DNA from: Nomia melanderi
Taxonomy: Eukaryota; Arthropoda; Insecta; Hymenoptera; Halictidae
NCBI RefSeq assembly: GCF_051020985.1
Contig: NC_134999.1
Span: forward strand, 1,240,001 to 1,304,000
Reading direction: 5' to 3'
DNA: 64,000 nt
Shown here: one piece after another, positions 38,901 through 50,900 of the stretch
How positions within the stretch are numbered: position 1 is the first letter of the stretch
Layout of the letters: the number at the start of each line of letters is the position of its first letter
Notes under the pieces: model-generated
The model's database searches: none
What the model saw: only the letters and a program-made list of their open reading frames with translations
What the model was told of the DNA's origin: nothing
Translations under genes and position numbers: made by a program

Positions 38901-41900
38901 TTAGTTCTCTTCATATTTTTTTAATTGCCTTTGTAAAACCCCATCTTTCCTTTCTCCCTATGCATATCCATGCTTTATTAGGAATAGTATATTCTCCTGT
39001 TGCTTGTTTCTTTTTTGTCTTCTGATCTGCCTCTCAATTTCTTCATCTTGCATTGTTTTTCCATTTTCCTCTTCCTCCTCCACTCTTTCCTCTTGCCCAT
39101 CCTTTTCTCTTTTTTCTTTACTGCCTAATATTTTCATGAAATGTTGTCTCCATTTTTCTGTCTGAATTTCCTATTTCAAATCTTATATTTTTTATTACCT
39201 TAATCTCCTTCTTTCTCATTCTTTCTTCTTTTTCTTTATATAATCTTGTGAACTTTTTTTTTGCTTCAGGTATTTATCCTGTTTTTTCATTAATTTTTTC
39301 CATTTGTTGTACACTATTTTGATCTCTCTCTTCAGTTTTGCACATTGTTTATCTCACTATCGCTTTTGACCCATTTTGCATTGTTTCTTTCTTATTATCT
39401 TCTTTTGTATATTGTTTTTTACCAATTTCACTACTTCTTCCCAATTCTCTCCTATGTCTCCTTCCTTTGTTTCTTCACCCTTTGTTAATGTTTTGTAGTT
39501 TTCTATGCTTCCTTCATTCCATGTAGATACCTCTATCTCTTCTTTTCTCTTTTCTCTTATTTGGCCTTCCATCTTATTACTTTTATTTGAATTAAGTCTC
39601 ATCATTAGTGGTTGATGGTCAGAACCTACTCTACCTAGTACCTGGAATTCCTCTATCCAGTCTAAAGCATTCCTATTTACTATTATGTAGTCAATTTTAC
39701 AAAAGTAGCTCTTGCCTCTATATAAGTATGGTTTTATGCCTCATCTCCTGTCCAGATTCCATTGAGTACTTGTCATCCTTTGCCCTGTATCCATTTTTTC
39801 AATTTCTTACCTTGTTCATTTACAGTCTTATCTTTGGAGCTCCTTATAATCCTTCTTTCTTCTTCGTTACTAATTCCACAACTTTCTTCTTTCAGTCTTG
39901 CATTGAAGTCTTCTCTTATAATTAGATTCTCCCCTTCTTGTTTTTGTAATGTTTCGTCCCAATGTTTTTCTATTTTTCCTATTTCCTTTGAGTATACTGC
40001 AGCAATATTCCACTTCTTGTCTTGCATTTTTACTTTACCTACTATTATGTGCTCTGTTTGCTTAATATCCAATAGTTTTATATCTTCTGTGATGCCTATT
40101 ATCATTCCACACATTGCTCTTCCTTTTTTATTTGTTTTCCTTGCACCTTAGTATTGTTTTCTATTTTCTTCCATTTTTGTTCATCTATCCATGCTTCAAT
40201 TAGTCCTATGAAGTCAAATTTTTCTGTGTACCTTTAGAAATCCGGATCCTCTTTCCAAAGTCCTGCAATGTTCCAAAACATAAATTGTCTTCTCCTGCTC
40301 TTTCCTTCAACTTTTTTTGGCTTTCTATTTTTACTCACTAACAGGTCTAAAAATTTTTCTTGTTCATTATATTTTGATACGTGTTTCCTAGGTTTTTCTA
40401 TTTCTTATAGTTCTTTCCAATGTTTTCATACTCCTTGAATTTTTAATTTTTGGAATCCAATCTTTACTTCCCTATTACTTTTTTTCTGCTTTTTTGCAAT
40501 TTCTATTATTCTTCTCTGTATATTCCTTTCTTTTTTTGTCATGTCTATATTTATGTAAATTCTTTTTTGTCCTAGCTTACTTTTGTTTCTTAATATATTC
40601 CTCTTTTTTTCAAAGCTTTCTGTCTCTACAACTAAAATTTTCTTGTCTTTACTTTTTATTTGTTTCACTTTTATCATTTGGCAGTGCACTTTTTTCTGTA
40701 TAAATTTGTTCATTTCTTCTTTCTCTCTAAATTTTGTATTCCTTTTTGCTTCCTCCAATATTATCTTCATTTATTTCATGTCTGTTTTTAAACTTTCTGT
40801 TTCTAGCTGCATTTCTTCTAAGTTTCTTTGTAGCTTTCTCCTCTGTCTTTCTTTTCCTTAATCCTTCTTTTAGCTCTTTTATTTCTCTGTTTATTTCTAT
40901 CCTGTTTTCTCTTTCCTTTTTTTGAATTTCCTCTAACTTTATTAAAATCAATGAAAATTACCATGTGCCCAGTTTGTTAACTCTTTGGCTTTTTTTTATT
41001 TTTACTCATTTCTTTTCTATCTTCTTCCTATACACTTAACTCATCCCTGTACTTTCTTATGTTATTATCCTCCTTTTATCCTTTGCCTGAAATTTTTGCT
41101 TTGACCATGCTTTCTCTTCTTTTTACTTCCACTGACTTCTTATTTGTTTGCATCTCTGTTTTTCTTTTTTTCTTTTCTACTCTCCTATTAATACCTTGGC
41201 TTACCTAACCTGCGTCTACATGCAGCATGTGCGTTTCTCACATACCCTTTATTTTGATGTACAATCTCCTTAATTTCTATATCTTTATCTTTTTTTCGTT
41301 TTGTTATCTCTAGTTTACCCCTCCGTTATTTTTCCCTTCGCGTATTTCAATTTTACAATTACTTTATACCCCTAGCTACGTCGCACACATTCGTCCATAC
41401 GCTACACCTAACCCTCTAATTACTACGTAGTAATATAAACATATACAGAACAGGGTGAATTTGTCGAAACGCTACACTCTCACCGATTTTTATACATTTG
41501 AAATATTTTATTGGCGTCATGATTTGAACAAGTTTATCCTATCATGTTGGCGGCGGTCGGCTTTAGTTTCTGAGATAATTGCGAAAAACTTTTTCTATTA
41601 CTACGTTCAATTCTATAGCCGATAGCGCGTCTTTGAGAGAGCCACAAGACAATAATGTTAAATTTTATTTTAATAACATATTTTAAAATCATTAAAATCG
41701 GTGAGAATATAATATTTCGGCAAGTCGATCTAGAACAGTGAACATACGTAAGGAATCGAACAAAGCAATTGTAATAAGAAGGCAACAAAATAGGTAAATT
41801 TAATGATCTTTTTTTAAAGCATATTATTTTATAAATTCGTACAAATAATAACATGAATAAATAATAGAATAATAATTATATAAGTAATAATGATAAAATA

Positions 41901-44900
41901 AAATTGCAGTAGCTGTCATCAGTTAATATATGGCTTTGCAACTTAAATATATTATTTAATATTTTTAAAGTATTCAATATTGTAGGCGTTTGTGATTTTA
42001 TTTCAATATAAAAGGGAGAAATGAAAATTTACTATTTAAAAGAGATATGTTTAATATTTTGCAATATTTTTTTCAAAATTTTATTAAAATCAGAGTTTGA
42101 TTTTTTTGGTAAGACAAGTTTGATCGTAAATGAATCGTTATATGAAAAAGAAGAAATAAACATTGTGTCATATATGTATATTAAAAACATTATGGAATTA
42201 CTTTACTAAGAATTTCTGAATAAAAGTTTACTTACTTTTTAATTTTGAAATATTTTTAGCAGTATTATCAGTTAAAAAATGTAACATATTAATACAAAAA
42301 TCAATTGAAATTATATTACACAAATGTATACAACTTAAAGACATAAAATAAATTAATGTTTATGTAATCGAAAAATTAACTATGAATAAATTTACGTACC
42401 AACTATCCATGGCAAATCATCTTCATAATCCACTTGCTTCGTTCCATCGTTCACACTATTGCATTCAACATCGCTCAATTTATTCTCATGGAATGTGTGT
42501 TGAATAGCGCTGAGAATTTCTAATCCGTCCAATTTGTCATTATTATCAACATCGTGAGCTCTAAAATTTACGCAATATATGTTGTTATGCAATATACAGA
42601 ATTCATCGGTAATAAAGTAAATACTGTACGTTGCTTACGTTAGCCAAGCCGGCCTGTGGCTTAAAAGTAAAAAGTAAAGAAGGGCAAGGAGAGACGTCCA
42701 CTTGCGGCACTCGGCTTGATAGTAATCAGGGAATTAGTTTCGGCACGTCTTTATTACTTGGTTAACGTGAGTAACGTATAGTATTTAGTAGTAGTAGTAG
42801 TAGTAATCAACCAAGTTGTCGATTTGCTTAGACCTCTCCGATTTTGATGATTTTTAAATATGCTGTTGGGGAAATGATTTTAAACAACTTTTTCTTTTAT
42901 GTGTCGTCAACGGAAGGCTTTGGTTTCCGAGGTAATCGTGAAAAACTTTTGTTACTACTACATTGAATTCTGTATACATGAGCGCGTCCGTGATAGAGTG
43001 AAGCATAACTCTATGTCGTCGCATCGGTCCTCTCGAGCTCCTTGGGTTACACATGGATGCTCTTCTCCCCAAAAGTTCCATCGGTTCTATTGAGTAGTGG
43101 TAGCTTCGAATGTTGTTTTGTATAATATATAGAAATTAGTTTCACTCAGGTAATAGATATCGGTATGGGCAGGATTAGTTTTTTAGGGGATGGAGGAGTG
43201 CAGAGGCATATATTATACGAAACAACGTTCAAAGATACCACTACTATTGACAAAGAGAACTGGTGGAACTTTTGTCAGGATGTGTACACGTAATCTAAAA
43301 AGATCGAGTGCTGATTGATGCAAGCTGCCACCGAAGTGACGATTATGTGGTTATACATGCAGTTCTCTCACGGACGCGCTCATGTATACAGAATTCAGTG
43401 GAGTAATAGCAAAAGTTTGTCGCGATCATCTCGGAAACTAAAGCTTCCGTTGACGACGCATAAAGGAAAAAGTCGTTTAAAATCATGCCCCCCGCATTAT
43501 ATTTGAAAATCATCAAAACCGGAGAGGACTAAGCAGATAGAGAACTTCACCTAATATTTTTTATTTTGGTCTTACATCTACCCAGAAATGGATTTGATCT
43601 ACAATAATTCTCTCTCATCCTATCATATACACAGATATTGGTGGATATAGAATATTGGTAAGGAATATATATATTCAAACTAATATCGTATTAATCTGAA
43701 CAAATAAACATTTATGTATATTGCAAAATGTTACGCTATCATCGAAACCTGAAACCTTTTCTTCGAATGTTAAAGCTCTTGTACTTGCTTTTACTCTTAT
43801 TTTCTTCTGTTTGACTTCTTTCAATATTATAAACCCTGGAGTACATTGGTTCAAACCTAAGCAATATTTAACATACTTTAATTGTATTGTTTTCATCTTT
43901 GTGATTTCTTCTCATCCGAACAATTTCAACCCGTGAAATATAATACTTAAAACCAATGCGTCAAATATCATTATCGTTTCCTTAAAGCTATCTTTAAAAA
44001 TCCTTTCTCCGGTACCCCATATTTCCCTTGCGGTAATACTCAATCTCTGAAGTTTTAATCATAGATAAACGAATCCTTTTTCCAATGAATCTTTGAAAAA
44101 GATTCAGTCTTTTTATGCTTCCATATCTATTCGTACTTCTTACTCCTTCCTCTTTCCTTCCCAAATATCATAACTTTACAATTTTTCACATATTCAATGT
44201 CACCTTTTTTCTATCCAGATACTTTTCTAAACTCCTTAGAATCTCTTTCATACTCTTTTTGTTGTTGACTATCATTATCATATTATTTGCGTAATACAGT
44301 GCCAACAATTTTTCATTTCCTATATTTATCCTTCTGTTTTAAGCTAGTTTGATTTTTTTCTCCAAGTTCGATAAAAAATAGTGAACAGTCTAGGGTTCAA
44401 AATGCAACCCTGTCTTACTTCTGTGTTCATCCAGAAGTAATAAGTATATCCCTCCTCCAATCTCACAACATTTTGTACTTCTTTGTAAATTTCTACTGCT
44501 CTTTCTAATAACTCTTGTTTTATCTCTTTCTTCTACGTTACTTTCTATAATTTTGTCTCATCAATACTATTAAATACTGCGTTTAGGTCAATAAAAGATA
44601 CAAATCTTTAACCGTCATTTTTAGTCAATTATTGTTCTACCGCATGTTTATATATGTATATAGGGTAAACCGAGGCGAATTGAATCAGTTCAAACTTAAC
44701 AGCGAAAAACTAATAGTTAAAACTTAGAATGAAATTTTTTTTATAAATTCGATATTAATATACATTCAGTTTCAATATCAGCAAAAAAATGCTCAGAAAC
44801 TGAAAAATTTTCGTTTCTAAGCTTTAACTATTAGTTTTTCGCTGATCATTCGGGGATCTAAAAGAAAATTTAATTTTTTGTAAAAATTTCTTGATTAGTT

Positions 44901-47900
44901 CAAAATTGTACAATTTGAATATAATTAAATCAGATATTGGTATATTTGTTGCAAATATACTACGTTTTAACAATGTATCTACTAGCACAGTTTTCGTGAC
45001 ACGACTTTTCGCCCAATCTTTTGAAGGTGGGTGGATAAATTTTTTATTGCAATAAATGCAATATTATTGTGTGGAAGATCCTGCACTTATGTTATTAATT
45101 CATCTGTCCTTATTAGTCTTCATCCTTCTTTTAATAATGTTCTTTTTTTGCCTAGTCTTGTCAACTTCTTTTGTTCTTTTTCAAGAAGCATCATTTTATT
45201 GGTAGGTGATGTCAAATGCAAAATCGGTTTTTTATTTATTCGATAAGTAAATCTTCTTTGTAGAGTTATACAAGGTATGCGATAAATTTTCGGAGTTTGA
45301 CGTATGGTCAGTTCTTTGGAATTAACTCTTATTATTGTGTATTTTATTGTTTCTGGTCTCCGTGATCTTTGATTTGTGTTTTTTTGAACGTTTATATATA
45401 AATAATCATAATATTTATAATCATAGACAAAAAATTAGGGAAACCCATGATCCGATTCACCCCACTTGATTTGGTCCGATCAGCCCCATTTCTAAGAATT
45501 TCAAAGTGAATACGATAGATGAACGAAATATAATATAATAATATGAAGTACATTAAATACTGAACCTAGACACTTTACAGACTAATAATAATAAACACAT
45601 TTGAATTTTCCAGCTTAGCTTGCTATTTTAAATGTGAAATTTCAACTACGTATTTCAGACTAGCCACGAGTTCGGTACGTTCGTGCGCGTTCGCTACAAT
45701 CTTAACATGTCTAGTAGCAAACAGCGGTTTGAAACAATTGAAGATATATTGGATTAAGTGTAGGGAAGGTGTATGAAGAAATATGGACGGTCAGCATGCT
45801 CATTTTTATAACAACGTAACAAATGTAGTCACTATTCTTATTTTTATCTGATTTGCCCTATAATTCTGTAACATACGGAGTTTTCCTGCGTTACTTTTTC
45901 CTTCTTCTGGAAGCTGCATGCTGTTTTGCGGGTCCACTGGCTAGAAAATCGTTGTAGTTGTATTGAAATAATTGTTTGAAGGTAAGAAAGTTCATACATT
46001 AGGGAAAGTATGGAGAACTTTATTATGGAAACCGAATTTCAGAGCAACAGATAGAACGAGAAAGTTTTGCAAAGTTGAAAATAAGGGTATTACTTTAATT
46101 CGTGTAGTATAGAGAAGGTAAAAAAGGTTCAATGTCAGTGCAGATTTTTTACGTGAATGGAATCTTAAACTATTAATTAATGTCGAGAGGGCTATTGTGA
46201 TTTTTCCGCATTCACGAATAAGATGTGATATCGTTATAGAATCGAACAACTAGTCAGAAGATGGGTACTGACCATAAAATCAAATGGTCTTTATTTCAGA
46301 GAATAAGTTTTCTTGATTTCTGTCATATGTATGTCTGAAGTTTTAATTAAAATAATGCACGAACTTACGACTCACCCTAATAAAGCCTGAGCTTGAGTAA
46401 TTGCTCGAGAAAAGTATGCATTTGTCGATTATGTAGACATCGATGGATTAGTCTTCTATTGTAGATGCGCTATTCACAAAATTCGATGAATGGAAACGAT
46501 GCGAATGAATTCCGACGTCTAAATTATGCGTGAACAAGTACGCTGTTACTAGACATTATACATTCTTGACGTTACAACAATTTCAGGGTTGCATAATGTT
46601 TGCAGTCATAGACTTAGTTCGCAGAGCTAGTAATAGTGGCATAAGAGGACCGAGAAAACGGTTATAATCACTTCATTAGAGTTCTATGGGTATTTACACG
46701 GTTATGCCATTTTGGTTGTGCAATGCTCTTCAAACACTTTAGACGTACATGAACGCTATTAGGCGAGTCTGTGTTTGCAACTGTTATGCTGACGGCGTTT
46801 TATGTGTCAAGGGAGTATGAATTAACAATAAATATGTTAAAGTGTATGATTGCCAAATAAAGGGCACTATTATATTCAAGTTATTGTAAAAAATCGTACT
46901 ACTATTGCAACACAACCTATCGCATTATAACGACGTGTATTACGAAAAATAGCACGTTTCATTTGTCTTGTAAAGACTAGTATTTTGCACATTTATGTCG
47001 CGAAACGCTGTATATTTGGATTTCATTCTCAAAAAGGTATCATTAATCATATCATTGATCATTTTTTGTTTTTCAATGATAACTGAATGTTGGTGTCATA
47101 TGCATTGTTTAATGCATATAAAGTAATATTTTGCTTTCAAACACATCGTTTCTAAACTTTTGTTTTCATCCTTTTTTTATTTAAATCATATTCATTAGGA
47201 CTGACGCAAAATATGCAACATTTTGACACGAATGAATAACGACAAATACATAGATCTGTTAAATAATATTGTAATTTGGTTTATAGAAGAAAATCATGGA
47301 AATGTTGTATTTCAGCAAAATGACGCACCTATCCATAACGCGAAGAAGACTAAAGAACAGTTTGCACCAAAAAATGTACCTCCTACGAAGTAGCTTTTGT
47401 GTTCTCCCGATCCGAAGTTTATAGAAAATTTATGGGGAACTTTGTCACGTACAGTATATGAAAATGGGAAACAATATAAAAATATTAGACTTAGAAAATT
47501 TAATAAGACGGAAATAGGAAAAAATTGAAAACTCAGCTCTGCAAAAATTAGTAACAAGTAATAAGGGTGGTAGTATTAGTTACATTAAATAATGAATTTA
47601 GATTTATTTAGCAAATGTAAATATCAATTGAAAAGACTACTTGTAGAAATTTTGTCGCAATTTTAGACGCAATACCTAATATTTTGTTTACAAGAAAAAT
47701 GAAATATTTTTTCAGCTTTGTATTTCAATTGTTTAGTTTCTGTTACTCCTCAATTACATCCCCGCATTTTTCTTGCACTCTCTTATAAAAATTCTAGATT
47801 TTTCTGTAAACTAATAGTATTCTTATAGAGACTTCGTCCATTGTACTTATTATAAGAAAACCTGCCAGAAGTCTACTTGTAACTGCTGAAAATTTGAACA

Positions 47901-50900
47901 CTAACATCGCAGCATTATCTAAAGGAAATGTTAGTGAGGAATCGTAACAAATATATTACACTCTACTGGTATGAATAATAAAATTACCAAAAATTTTATT
48001 AACGATAAAAATGGGGAGAAATGGCTGAGGTACATAAAAATAAATTTACGTAACGTAACAGATATAAAAAAATTAATTATAGAAAGAAATACATTTCTAA
48101 TCATCTGCTCATTGATATTCATTCTACGTATATGATGCAATGCCAGGGAATGAATGTTTATATCTGACTAATGAATTTCTTGATTTTTTTCTTATGAAGT
48201 GTCGCTGTCAAATGTTTACTTACTATATCGATCATTAGTGTTTAAATATACTTCTTTGATCATGAAATTTTTATTAATCATTGACATCACCTTATAAAAG
48301 TAAATTACTAGATAAAAATTCTAAACAGGCCTACTGTTCTGTGTATAATGAGATAATAGAAAATATAGATATTATTAATGTATTGTTTTCATATTAAATT
48401 GTTATCAAAAAACTAAATGTGCAAACAGTCTTTCGATCCACTGTACAAATTTTAAGAATGGTCGACTATTACTTCTCATCAAGTCATTTGGTTCTTAAAT
48501 GCATAACAAACAAGAATGATAAACACTATATATGAATAAAATAAAGAGAAAGATTTCTTATACCGCGGACGCATCTCTACGAATGATGTAGAGCAATTAA
48601 TTCTGCATTAATTAACGGTGGAAAATATCTCAATCGAGATTACTGTACAGACTATAATAACTTTAATCGCTCGGCTCTGACACCATTCGGTAGGTTTTTA
48701 AATTTCCGTTAGTTTTGTACGGATCATATTTAACAAAAAAAATATTGAAAGTGACGAATAATAATTGTATGTACATATAACAAGAATTGTAAATAATTTT
48801 TATGTATAGAATGTATAGAATAAAAGAGAATACATAGAACTCTATGTTTAATATAAGTATTATTTGTTGGTCCCAGGAATGAGGGATTAAGAAATAAGAT
48901 ATTTTGTTAAAAATATATACGTACTGAAAATAATGGAATTCTATTTCCTTGTCCGTCATGTTTGAAAAGTCCAATTGTTCGGCCACATCTCCCATATCTT
49001 CCTTCAAATGACTGAAATTACACAATTATATGTTTCATTTTATGTGAAAGGAAAAAATAAATAGATATAGTTTATCTTTCATTAGAAGTTATAAGAATAA
49101 AAGTATTTTAACTAATTTCATTATTTTAATGTTTCTCCTGATAAAAAGACAAATTTATCAATCTGCTATATTAACCTTTTATGTTAGATTATCATATTTT
49201 ATTATAATTACATAGTGCTCGATACTATATATATATATATAATTCCATTAAAAAAATACGTTACATTACATTAAATAAATAAGCTTCTTAGTATCAAGTA
49301 ACAGAAATTTTAAGTTTTAATATTAAGTAACGTATTTTGTATATCTGTGATTTCTTATAGACTATTTTAATATTTATGTAAGTACAGAATTTGGTACTTA
49401 CTTTTTCCACAAGTATTGCATAATCTTAACATTAAATGTATGAAACGAGACAATTTGACTTGTATTGAATTTTATAAATATTATTTGGTAAATGATTGGA
49501 TCGATTTTGATTGATGCAGTTACGCAAATGTGTATCCTAATTGTTTATTTCTAATCCTCTAATTTCAAAGATTTAAATGGACAAATATTAAGTTTTCTAA
49601 GAACGATGGAACAAACTGTACATGTCTGTAAATCTAGTGTTAAAATTGGGCATAGTTTTTTTATGCACATTTTGGATTGTATTACTTAAGAGTATATCTA
49701 TATAATGAATGATTTAATATATATTTAAGATATAATTTTAGATTTCTTTTTGTAATGGTTTAGGTAATCACACATTTCTCAAGTTTTTTTATATTTTAAT
49801 AATCTGTGACGGTCAATTAATAGCTTTTTTCTTAACAGAATTTTAATTATGAAATAAATTTGAAAACGATGCTAGCTGAAACATGAACCTGCTAAATAAT
49901 AGCCATTATACAGGGTGTCCCGTAACTGGTGGTACAAGCGAACAGAGGGAGATTCTAGGTGAAAAATTGAATCGAAAATGTAGAACAAAATTTTTTCATA
50001 TGAAGCTTTGTTTTCGAGAAAAATAGGTTCGGCAATTTGTCAAGTACGCGGGCACCTAATCTAGTTTCAGCTCGACGGATTTCATTGTGTATCATCTCCA
50101 TTCTTGTTCGTAAACGTTGCCCATGTTTGTATACACCGAATGCATCGATGATCAAGATCGCGATTTTAGAAGTTCTCACTTTTCAAGAATTCATCTAATT
50201 TATGAACTGTTGGATGTGATCCAACGTTCGTCCACGTTGTTGCAAACATAACTGTGCTCTTCTTCTTCAATTGCATCGAACGTTTTTTAATGTATCGTTA
50301 CGCAATTTTAATCGTTCAAACGCTATAATAATTTTTTGTTTTACTTGTTCAACGTTCGTTATGTTATTAGTATTTACAAGCGATTTGACATGACTCCACA
50401 AATAAAAATCTAAAGCTGATAGGTCTGGAGGTCGGAGCGGCCAAGGTATTTTGCCATCGCGGCCGATACGGCAGTGATAATTTTCATTTGAGACGTGTCT
50501 TACTTCTCAATTTATATTTACAATATTTCGGAAACTGAAGGTTCTGTTTCATCAACATAAGAAGAAAGTAGAACCGATACAAGAGATATCATCATGTTGA
50601 TAACCTTTTTAAACATTACAAGAAGCACAGAAATACTCTCCTACATGGAAAAGTACAATATTGAAATCCATAGAGCTGAAACTGGATCAAGCGCATGCGT
50701 ACTTGACAAATTTTCAAATTTATTTCTCTCGAAAACGAAGTTTCGTATGAAAAAATTTTATTTTACATTTTCGATTCAGTTTTTCACGTAGAATCACTCC
50801 CCGTTCGCTTGTACTGCCAGTTACGGGTTACTCTCTATAACACTTGCAATTATATAGTTATATAGTTTTTATAAACATCGTTAAAAACTAGAATGTTACT

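Larger units (their letters stand above)
37130..41390 (-). mobile_element. Non-LTR retrotransposon, nearly full length, degenerate, with nested repeat copy C
   Basis: On the minus strand the order is a 5' non-coding region (about 41390-40960), a lysine-rich ORF1 (40951-40330), endonuclease (40320-39590), reverse transcriptase (39160-38263) and, after repeat copy C (38262-37695), a C-terminal zinc-knuckle region (37690-37160). This architecture is common in ants and other Hymenoptera. Every domain has frameshifts or stops. It fills most of intron 3 of the MCFD2-like gene, in the same orientation as that gene. Confidence 0.85.

Noticed and set aside
37165..41000. Many plus-strand open frames rich in F, L and S in this region.
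   Set aside because: They are the complement of the lysine- and glutamate-rich non-LTR element on the minus strand, whose domains are recognisable.
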